A stretch of DNA of 5,374 bases from Fibrobacter sp. GTDB lineage: Bacteria; Fibrobacterota; Fibrobacteria; Fibrobacterales; Fibrobacteraceae. The notes beneath the pieces were generated by a model. That model was given only the letters and a program-made list of their open reading frames with translations, made no database searches and was not told where the DNA came from. The position numbers and the translations under genes were made by a program. How positions within the stretch are numbered: the first letter of the stretch is position 1; every line of letters begins with the position of its first letter. The stretch is from the NCBI GenBank assembly GCA_017520105.1, contig JAFWRL010000180.1, positions 1 through 5,374 of the forward strand, read 5' to 3'. Of the stretch, positions 1 through 4,825 are shown one piece after another.

Positions 1-75
1 CAAACAAACTTTCGCATTTGGGTAAAAAATACAAACAATCCCTCTTTTCTTTCACTTTTTCACTCTTCAAGCGTA

Positions 76-93
76 ATTTTTTTATATCTTTTG
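76..93 (+). promoter_or_regulatory. Candidate -10 region for the ferredoxin gene
   Basis: A T-run leads into TATATC at 83-88, about 35 bases before the ferredoxin ATG. The same pattern, a T-run followed by TATATT or TATCTT, stands before the two other plus-strand genes here. It resembles the TAnnTTTG -7 box known from Bacteroidetes, a related phylum. I see no clear -35 or -33 element. The rest of 1-123 is A/T-rich with no open frame I would call a gene. Confidence 0.4.
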
Positions 94-111
94 GGAAAAC
101 CTAACCAAAAT

Positions 112-118
112 AAGAGGT
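112..118 (+). promoter_or_regulatory. Ribosome binding site of the ferredoxin gene
   Basis: AAGAGGT ends six bases before the ATG at 124. It settles the start codon: an in-frame TTG at 91 would add 11 residues with no family counterpart, and it lies inside the presumed promoter. Confidence 0.7.
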
Positions 119-123
119 ATTTT

Positions 124-321
124 ATGGCAATTACAAAAGTTTGGCTCGATGAATCTAGCGACGAATGCGTCTCCTGCGGCGCTTGCGAAGCTACTTGCGA
201 TGCAGTCTTCTCCGTTCCGGAAAAGATGCAGGTAAAGGAAGGCGTTGATTTCTCTGCTTACGAAAGCGAAATCAAGGACGCTGCTGACAGCTGCCCGGCC
301 GGCGTGATCAAGTACGAGTAA
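124..321 (+). CDS. Single-cluster [4Fe-4S] ferredoxin, 65 residues
   Basis: Small soluble cytoplasmic electron carrier, probably exchanging low-potential electrons with oxidoreductases of anaerobic metabolism; the partner enzymes cannot be read from this window. Cysteines 15, 18 and 21 (CVSCGAC) with C57 in DAADSCPAG form the expected ligand set of one [4Fe-4S] cluster. Length, spacing and the C-terminal DAADSCP block match the Thermotoga-type one-cluster ferredoxins as I recall them. In that type the cysteine at the position of C25 forms a disulfide with a cysteine eight residues before the last ligand. Here that second position is E49, so C25 has no partner, and C25 is followed by Asp where Pro is usual. 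The gene appears monocistronic, with its own ribosome binding site and a terminator about 120 bases past the stop codon. The family call is safe; the redox partners are unknown. Confidence 0.93.
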   Translation: MAITKVWLDESSDECVSCGACEATCDAVFSVPEKMQVKEGVDFSAYESEIKDAADSCPAGVIKYE

Positions 322-411
322 TGCGTAAGGCGAGCGATGCAGCCAAATGCTTGCATTTGGCTATATCCGAGCCGAAGCATAGACGCCGAAGGCGTCAATA
401 ATGCGTAAAGG
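319..411. repeat. Palindromic intergenic element flanked by a 12-base direct repeat
   Basis: TAATGCGTAAGG at 319-330 recurs as TAATGCGTAAAGG at 399-411. The first copy contains the ferredoxin stop codon. Between them are a perfect 10-base inverted repeat (AGCCAAATGC at 341-350, GCATTTGGCT at 353-362, two-base loop) and a second hairpin, GACGCC-GAA-GGCGTC, at 382-396. GGCG at 329-332 and ATGC at 337-340 can also pair with CGCC at 384-387 and GCAT at 377-380, giving an alternative longer fold around the central palindrome. Neither hairpin has a T-run after it, so these are not terminators. Removing one 80-base unit would leave an ordinary short 3' UTR. My inference is an inserted or duplicated repeat element; other copies in the genome cannot be seen from here. 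Confidence 0.55.
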
Positions 412-443
412 TTACTCAACAACTTCGAGTATCTCGTGATTGT

Positions 444-480
444 AAAAGAGGCGATGCACACAAGTGCTTCGCCTCTTTTT
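444..480 (+). terminator. Intrinsic terminator of the ferredoxin transcript, possibly bidirectional
   Basis: AAAAGAGGCGA (444-454) pairs over 11 bases with TCGCCTCTTTT (469-479). After one mismatch, a 4-bp inner stem GCAC/GTGC (456-459 and 464-467) closes an ACAA loop. The right arm runs into TTTTT (476-480). On the minus strand the stem is followed by TTTT and then ACAATC, so it may also stop tex transcription arriving from the other side. Confidence 0.85.
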
Positions 481-514
481 ATTGTCACTCTGTACACCGT
501 TACGGGGCAGATTT

Positions 515-548
515 TACAACCGATTCCGGCACAAGACCGGGATGACAT
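515..548. repeat. Stem-loop intergenic repeat, copy 1
   Basis: A 34-base unit identical to copy 2 (568-601) at 32 of 34 positions, in the same orientation and 53 bases upstream. Arms ATTCCGGC (523-530) and ACCGGGAT (536-543) form an imperfect stem with one G-T pair and one C-A mismatch around ACAAG. Its layout recalls the short GTCAT(C/T)CCGG-type palindromic repeats scattered between genes in many bacteria. No gene is needed to explain it. Confidence 0.75.
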
Positions 549-567
549 TGCCACATGAACAGCTCTG

Positions 568-601
568 TACAACCGATCCCGGCACAAGGCCGGGATGACA
601 T
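568..601. repeat. Stem-loop intergenic repeat, copy 2, next to the tex stop codon
   Basis: This copy has a perfect 8-bp stem: ATCCCGGC (576-583) pairs with GCCGGGAT (589-596) around ACAAG. The shared similarity with copy 1 starts at TACAACCGAT, and CTCTGTACA also occurs further left, at 488-496 and 563-571, hinting at a longer or older unit. On the minus strand the hairpin begins eight bases after the tex stop codon. There is no T-run on either side, so a role in transcript 3'-end stabilisation is possible, but simple termination is unlikely. Confidence 0.75.
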
Positions 602-603
602 CT

Positions 604-3003
604 TTAGAAGCCTTTTTTCAGGTTCTTGAGGAGGGAGTTGAGTTTTTGCGGTTGGGCCGGATTCGGCTTTTTCTGCGGCTGCATGCCGGGGCGTTCCTTC
701 CCTGCAATCTTGTTCTTGAGATCGGCAATAGTCGCATGGCCCTGGATGCCACCCTGCGGACGACCACCACGGTCATCACGGCGACCACCAAAGTTGCCAC
801 GCGGGCCACCCACGCGCTGACCGCGAGGACCATTAGCACCAGCACCGGCGACACCGTCGGTCTGTTCCTGCTTCATGGAAAGGCTGATGCGCTTCTGGTT
901 TGCATCGACAGCAACCACGCGAACCTTCACCACGTCACCGACCGTAAGCACGTCCTTGGCGTCCGTCACATACTTGTCGCTGATTTCAGAAATGTGAACG
1001 AGGCCATCCTGATGCACACCGATATCGACAAACGCACCGAAGTTAGCGACGTTGGTCACAACGCCTTCCATCCAGCTGCCCGTCACGAGGTCATTGATGG
1101 TCTTGATGCGGTCATCGAATTTCGCATAACGGAATTCCTTACGCGGGTCGCGGCTCGGCTTCTGGAGTTCCTTGAGGATATCTTCCAAAGTAGCACGACC
1201 GACTTCGTCGGAGAGGAATTCGTCGAGCTTGATGCCCTTCACGGCTTCGGCATTGCCAACCATTTCCTTGACCGGCACGCCGACCTTTTCGGCCATCTTT
1301 TCGACGAGGGCGTAATTTTCGGGATGCACGGCGGAATCGTCGAGCGGGTTTTCGGCACCCGGAATACGCATAAAGCCTGCCGACTGTTCGAATGCCTTCG
1401 GACCGAAGCCCTTGACCTTCTTCAAGTCTTCACGGCTTGCGTAGGCACCGTTTTCTTCGCGGTACTTCACAATCGCTTCGGAGAGCGTGTTGCTGAGGCC
1501 AGCCACATGAGAGAGGAGCGGAGCAGAAGCGCTGTTCACATCGACACCGACCATGTTCACGCAGCTTTCCACGACTTCGTCCAAGCGCTTCTTGAGTTCG
1601 CGCTGGTTCACGTCGTGCTGGTACTGGCCCACGCCAATAGACTGAGGATCGACCTTCACAAGTTCTGCAAGCGGGTCCTGCAAGCGGCGACCAATGGAAA
1701 TGGCGCCACGTGTAGTAACGTCTTCCTTCGGGAATTCGGCGATAGCAATCATGCTTGCGCTATAGACAGATGCACCGGCTTCGGAAACGATAACGCGCGG
1801 TGGAACCTTGCCCTTGAACTTGAGAGCCATTTCGCCACAGAAAGCGTCCGTTTCGCGGCTAGCCGTACCGTTACCGATAGCGATGAGGTCAATCTGATAC
1901 TTGTCGATGAGGCTCATCAGATAAACTGCTGCACCAGCCTTGTCGTTCCACGGTTCATGCGGCTTGATGATGCCGTGGTCGAGGAACTTGCCGTTCTTGT
2001 CGAGCACAGCGACCTTGCAGCCCGTGCGGAAACCTGGGTCGAGCGCGAGCACAGCCTTGTGGCCAGCCGGAGCGGCGAGCAAAACGTCCTGGAGATTTTT
2101 ACTGAACACCTTGAAAGCTTCTTCTTCGGCGGCGTCCTTGAGGAGGAGGCGCACTTCGCTTTCCATGCTCGGCTGGAGCAAACGTTCCCAAGCGTCCTTG
2201 CACATGTCTTCGAGATACGGCTTCCAGACAGAATCACCCTTGATGACCTGATTTTGCAGATAACCAATCATTTCTTCGTTCGGCACTTCGATAGAGAGGC
2301 GGAGTACCTTTTCCTTTTCGCCACGGCGGAGTGCGAGCATGCGGTGGCTCGGAATCTTGCCGACCGGTTCGCTGAAGTCGTAGTAGTCCTTGAACTTCGT
2401 TTCTTGCTTTTCGAAATCCTTCTTGACCTTGGAAACCATGACGCCGGTCTTTTCGACCTTGTTGCGGAGGTACTGGCGGAATTCTGCGTTGTCTGCAACT
2501 TCTTCAGCGAGGATGTCTGCGGCACCCTTGAGGGCTGCACGCGGGTCGGCGAGACCCTTTTCTTCGGACAAATAAATGCGGGCGATTTCTTCTGCCGTGT
2601 TTCCGGTATTTTCCTGCGCCCACATCAGGCGGGCGAGCGGTTCCAGACCAAGTTCCTTTGCAATCGTTGCGCGAGTACGCTTCTTCGGCTTGAACGGAGC
2701 GTAAATATCTTCGAGAAGAGTCTTGTCCTTGCAAGCTTCGATCTGAGCCTTGAGTTCCGGCGTGAGCTTGCCCTGTTCCTCGATGCTCTTGAGAATCGTT
2801 TCCTTGCGATCGACGAGCTCTTGGAGGTAGTCGCGACGGTGGCTGATGTCGCGGAGTTCAATTTCGTTCAATGTTCCCGTCTGGTCCTTGCGGTAACGGG
2901 CGATAAAGGGGATCGTGCCCCCCTGGTCCATAAGTTCGAGCGCCTTAGATACGCGCCACACTTCAAGATTCAGCTCTTCGGCAATAATCGCAGAAAAATC
3001 CAT
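604..3003 (-). CDS. tex: Tex family transcription accessory / RNA-binding protein
   Basis: Full-length 799-residue Tex protein (the E. coli homologue YhgF is slightly shorter). Tex proteins are cytoplasmic, bind nucleic acid and influence transcription and RNA handling; their exact reaction is not settled. Visible parts: helical N-terminal Tex region (about 1-200); YqgF/RNase H-like domain (about 315-455) with ALDPGFRTGCK at 320-330, GNGTASRETD at 377-386 and SEAGASVYSAS at 407-417; GVGQYQHDV at 457-465; helix-hairpin-helix region (about 488-547); S1 RNA-binding domain (about 642-711) with NFGAFVDIG and GLVHISEIS. After S1 comes an Arg/Gly-rich stretch (about 724-751) and a lysine-rich end. 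The ATG at 3003 has AGGA seven bases upstream. The gene stands alone on its strand, with a GC-rich leader upstream and a hairpin repeat just past the stop. The codons TTA, CTA and TCA are absent throughout. Confidence 0.97.
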   Translation of the reverse strand: MDFSAIIAEELNLEVWRVSKALELMDQGGTIPFIARYRKDQTGTLNEIELRDISHRRDYLQELVDRKETILKSIEEQGKLTPELKAQIEACKDKTLLEDIYAPFKPKKRTRATIAKELGLEPLARLMWAQENTGNTAEEIARIYLSEEKGLADPRAALKGAADILAEEVADNAEFRQYLRNKVEKTGVMVSKVKKDFEKQETKFKDYYDFSEPVGKIPSHRMLALRRGEKEKVLRLSIEVPNEEMIGYLQNQVIKGDSVWKPYLEDMCKDAWERLLQPSMESEVRLLLKDAAEEEAFKVFSKNLQDVLLAAPAGHKAVLALDPGFRTGCKVAVLDKNGKFLDHGIIKPHEPWNDKAGAAVYLMSLIDKYQIDLIAIGNGTASRETDAFCGEMALKFKGKVPPRVIVSEAGASVYSASMIAIAEFPKEDVTTRGAISIGRRLQDPLAELVKVDPQSIGVGQYQHDVNQRELKKRLDEVVESCVNMVGVDVNSASAPLLSHVAGLSNTLSEAIVKYREENGAYASREDLKKVKGFGPKAFEQSAGFMRIPGAENPLDDSAVHPENYALVEKMAEKVGVPVKEMVGNAEAVKGIKLDEFLSDEVGRATLEDILKELQKPSRDPRKEFRYAKFDDRIKTINDLVTGSWMEGVVTNVANFGAFVDIGVHQDGLVHISEISDKYVTDAKDVLTVGDVVKVRVVAVDANQKRISLSMKQEQTDGVAGAGANGPRGQRVGGPRGNFGGRRDDRGGRPQGGIQGHATIADLKNKIAGKERPGMQPQKKPNPAQPQKLNSLLKNLKKGF

Positions 3004-3148
3004 TTGAGATTCCTACTTGTAGATTCCGTTTCCGGATTTGGGGTCCACCGAGCCATACACCCCTCATTGGATAGCACAGCCCGCACGGCCCTCGGTGACA
3101 CAAGCCCGGCAACAACCGCTGCCAGACACCCCGCTCGGGGGTCTGTTG
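3004..3148 (-). promoter_or_regulatory. Candidate structured 5' leader of tex
   Basis: Read on the minus strand, four hairpins can form in order. H1 (3145-3123): CAGAC and CCCCG pair with CGGGG and GTCTG, with one bulged base. H2 (3123-3108): GGCAGC-GGTT-GTTGCC, using a G-U pair possible only in minus-strand RNA. H3 (3097-3046): CACCGAG pairs with CTCGGTG seven bases deep; after a GG bulge, CCGTGC (3088-3083) pairs with GTATGG (3058-3053), leaving a 24-base apical loop. H4 (3036-3025): TCCG-GAAA-CGGA with a GNRA loop, just before the ribosome binding site. G+C is about 68% over 3041-3145 against about 34% over 3146-3315. I recognise no known riboswitch or RNA family. If transcription starts near 3142, the outer arm of H1 would be lost. 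Regulation of tex is inference. Confidence 0.45.
3011..3014 (-). promoter_or_regulatory. Ribosome binding site of tex
   Basis: On the minus strand, AGGA within AGTAGGAATCTCAAATG lies seven bases before the ATG. It supports the start at 3003 and lies 10 bases downstream of hairpin H4. Confidence 0.7.
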
Positions 3149-3154
3149 AATATA
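3149..3154 (-). promoter_or_regulatory. Candidate -10 box for tex
   Basis: On the minus strand, TATATT within TTTTGCTATATTCAAC lies at the boundary where the A/T-rich region gives way to the GC-rich leader. It matches the TATATT-type boxes before the plus-strand genes. No convincing -35 element stands at the usual distance: the TTGACA at 3171-3166 is only 11 bases away. Start of transcription would fall near 3142. Confidence 0.35.
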
Positions 3155-3165
3155 GCAAAAGAAAG

Positions 3166-3181
3166 TGTCAAATTTTTGACA
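3166..3181. promoter_or_regulatory. Palindrome TGTCAAA-TT-TTTGACA, possible operator
   Basis: Perfect 7-base arms around TT, sitting in the AT-rich part of the divergent tex / EI24 intergenic region, just upstream of the candidate tex -10 box. Each arm contains TTGACA on one strand, so the site could instead be two overlapping -35 elements. A further TTGACA stands at 3208-3213. Size and symmetry suit a dimeric regulator, but no particular regulator can be named. Confidence 0.35.
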
Positions 3182-3270
3182 GTTAAACCCGTCACGCGAA
3201 AAAAACATTGACACGAAAAAACAGAAACGCAACTAACTCCAAGCAAGTCAACAAGTTACAGAAACGCCAT

Positions 3271-3284
3271 CTTTTTTATATTAT
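3271..3284 (+). promoter_or_regulatory. Candidate -10 region for the EI24-family gene
   Basis: CTTTTTTATATTAT, with TATATT at 3277-3282, ends about 31 bases before the ATG at 3316. GTTACA at 3255-3260 is a weak -35 candidate with a 16-base spacer. The T-run plus TATATT form matches the box before the ferredoxin gene. Confidence 0.45.
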
Positions 3285-3315
3285 CCCCCAGGATTTCAAT
3301 CGAAAAGCATTTAAA

Positions 3316-4113
3316 ATGAACACATCGAACATAAGTCTAATCAAAACGGGTCTCAAGGCGTACCTCAAAGCCATTCGTTTAATCTGGACGAATCATCTCG
3401 TCAGGTACTTGCTGTTGCCAGTCATTCTGAACATCGTTGTCGTTACGGCTCTCATATTTTCGGGTATCGGTGTAGGCGACTGGATTAACAGCACCATCGA
3501 GCAAAGCGTCGAAAATGTAAACGGCTGGATTCGCGCAGCGATGATTGGCATCAAAATCATCCTCCCGATTATTTTCTTTGCCCTGTTCATTTTCATCGGC
3601 GGAACCATCGTCATCATTTTGATGTCGCCTATTTATACGCTCCTTTCCGAAAAGACAGAAACGATTCTTACAGGAAAAGAATTTCCGTTCGACTTGAAGC
3701 AAACGTTAAAAGACGTTTGGAGAGCCATCCGCATCGCCATCAGAAACACGATAAAACAGCTTTCACTCATTGTACTTTGCCTGCTGTTCAACTTTATCCC
3801 CGTTGTCGGGAGCGTCATCTCGCTCATCTTGATTTTCATCATCAACGCCTACTATTTCGGTTGCGGGTTCATGGACTACACCTACGAACGCTGGCGCATG
3901 TCCCCAAAAGAAAGCCGCAACGAAATCCACAAACTTAAATACATCACATTTGCAATCGGAGCCGTTTATTCGTTGCCGTTCTACCTGTTCTGCGGAGCGT
4001 TTATCGCCGCGTTCATCGGCGGCGTCTCGACCGTCGCCGCAACGATTACGCAATTGGAATTAAGTTCTAAGCCGCTTGGAAAACCCAACGAAATCAAAAC
4101 AAGCGCTACCTAG
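3316..4113 (+). CDS. EI24/CysZ-type integral membrane protein, 265 residues
   Basis: Polytopic inner-membrane protein of the EI24 domain family, which includes the CysZ sulfate permease of E. coli (similar length, about 250 residues). Hydrophobic segments lie at about 31-50, 76-103, 147-180 (probably a helical hairpin broken near the PVVG at 162-165) and 208-240. Family-like features are SPIYTLLSEKTE (104-115) after the second segment and FMDYTYERWRMS (185-196) after the third. The ATG at 3316 is preferred to an in-frame TTG at 3208, because the extra 36 residues are polar, have no family match and span the candidate promoter; the upstream GAAAAG (3302-3307) is a weak ribosome binding site. 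No sulfur-assimilation gene is nearby, so sulfate transport is only one possibility and I give no gene symbol. The HAD phosphatase gene follows after 31 bases. Confidence 0.82.
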   Translation: MNTSNISLIKTGLKAYLKAIRLIWTNHLVRYLLLPVILNIVVVTALIFSGIGVGDWINSTIEQSVENVNGWIRAAMIGIKIILPIIFFALFIFIGGTIVIILMSPIYTLLSEKTETILTGKEFPFDLKQTLKDVWRAIRIAIRNTIKQLSLIVLCLLFNFIPVVGSVISLILIFIINAYYFGCGFMDYTYERWRMSPKESRNEIHKLKYITFAIGAVYSLPFYLFCGAFIAAFIGGVSTVAATITQLELSSKPLGKPNEIKTSAT

Positions 4114-4132
4114 AACAAAAACATCATTTTTC

Positions 4133-4140
4133 TATCTTTG
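4133..4140 (+). promoter_or_regulatory. TATCTTTG box immediately before the phosphatase start codon
   Basis: TATCTTTG fits the Bacteroidetes -7 consensus TAnnTTTG exactly and is preceded by a T-run. Only CGCC separates it from the ATG at 4145, so a transcript from it would begin on or beside the start codon. No -33 TTG element is visible upstream, which weakens the case. Confidence 0.4.
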
Positions 4141-4144
4141 CGCC

Positions 4145-4825
4145 ATGCTCAAGAATTACATCTTCGATTTAGGCGGAGTCCTTCTGGATATCCGCATGCA
4201 AAACGCCTACGAACGATTTGCCGCACTCGGCTTGCCACACGCAGAACTTGAGCAGGGCGGTTCTGTTTACAAGCTGATGGAAGATTACCAGCTGGGTTTT
4301 GTGACAAGCAAAGAGTTCTGCCAGCAAGTTGCCGAGAAATGCAATGTAAACAAGAGCGCCGCAAACTCTAACGCAAGATGCGACGCAGATTTTTCCGCAA
4401 GATGCGCCGAAACTCCGACAACGCCACGCGATATCGAGGACGCATGGAATTCCATTTGCCTAGATGTACCGAGCCGCAAGCTGGAAGCGCTTCGCCGTCT
4501 GCGGAAGGCCGAGGGAGTCGCGACGGTTTCGCTATTGAGCAACACGAACGAACTGCATTGGGAATGCTGTTGCAAGAACTGGTTCAACGCAAACGGCAAC
4601 CGCCTCGAGGATTTCTTCGACAAGATTTTCTTGAGTCAGGAACTTCATTTGCAAAAGCCCGATTCCGAAATTTTCAACACTGCCATTCGCGAACTCGGAG
4701 CCTCCCCCGCCGAAACAATTTTCCTTGACGACAGCGCCGTGAACACAGCCGCTGCCGCCGCCTGCGGGCTAAAGACGCTTACCGTTTCGCCTAATGTAGA
4801 TTGGGTAAAAGAACTAGGGATTTGA
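4145..4825 (+). CDS. HAD-superfamily (subfamily IA) phosphatase, YihX-like, 226 residues
   Basis: Cytoplasmic haloacid-dehalogenase-type hydrolase, probably acting on a small phosphorylated metabolite. Motif I is FDLGGVL with nucleophile D8; the second Asp of the usual DxD is Gly, as in E. coli YihX (glucose-1-phosphate phosphatase). Motif II is LLSNTN (S132), motif III is K171-P172 in LQKPDSEIF, and motif IV is FLDD (D195, D196). SNTNELHW and IFLSQELHLQKP also resemble YihX. The cap region carries an extra Ala/Asn/Cys-rich stretch (about 69-91) with a repeated ARC, and three consecutive Cys occur at 141-143. The start is the ATG at 4145, since M-x-x-x-Y-I-F-D is the normal N-terminus; an upstream TTG at 4076 lies inside the preceding gene. 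No Shine-Dalgarno sequence is visible. The 3' end overlaps the xylanase gene by 12 bases. The substrate is not determined. Confidence 0.88.
   Translation: MLKNYIFDLGGVLLDIRMQNAYERFAALGLPHAELEQGGSVYKLMEDYQLGFVTSKEFCQQVAEKCNVNKSAANSNARCDADFSARCAETPTTPRDIEDAWNSICLDVPSRKLEALRRLRKAEGVATVSLLSNTNELHWECCCKNWFNANGNRLEDFFDKIFLSQELHLQKPDSEIFNTAIRELGASPAETIFLDDSAVNTAAAAACGLKTLTVSPNVDWVKELGI

Noticed and set aside
341..362. Terminator for the ferredoxin at the 10-base inverted repeat
   Set aside because: It is followed by ATATCCGAG with no T-run; the real terminator signature is at 444-480.
319..411. CRISPR array
   Set aside because: Only two short repeats with palindromic, non-spacer-like material between them and no cas gene; the 515-601 pair likewise has only two copies.
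258..587. Minus-strand frame of 109 codons between the ferredoxin and tex
   Set aside because: It runs through the terminator, the palindromic element and the stem-loop repeats and into the ferredoxin gene; its sequence is explained by these, and I see no ribosome binding site or domain.
3061..3145. Possible SAM-type riboswitch on the plus strand (AGCCCGGCAACAACCG resembles the S-box core) before the CysZ-like gene
   Set aside because: The partner strand needed for the S-box P2 helix and the downstream GGTGC/AATTCC elements are missing, and the hairpins pair better as minus-strand RNA. The similarity is probably chance.
3004..3145. tRNA or another housekeeping RNA gene in the GC-rich tex leader
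   Set aside because: No T-loop (GTTCRA) or acceptor stem for a tRNA, and no recognisable core of SRP RNA, RNase P RNA, tmRNA or 6S RNA on either strand.
595..3186. An uninterrupted 863-codon frame on the plus strand, antisense to tex
   Set aside because: It is in codon register with tex, so its stops would need TTA, CTA or TCA codons in tex, which tex does not use. The translated sequence has no family features, while tex matches its family from end to end. It is a codon-usage shadow.
3763..4053. Minus-strand frames within the EI24-family gene
   Set aside because: Opposite-strand shadows of a gene with clear membrane segments and family motifs; their low-complexity charged translation has no domain features.
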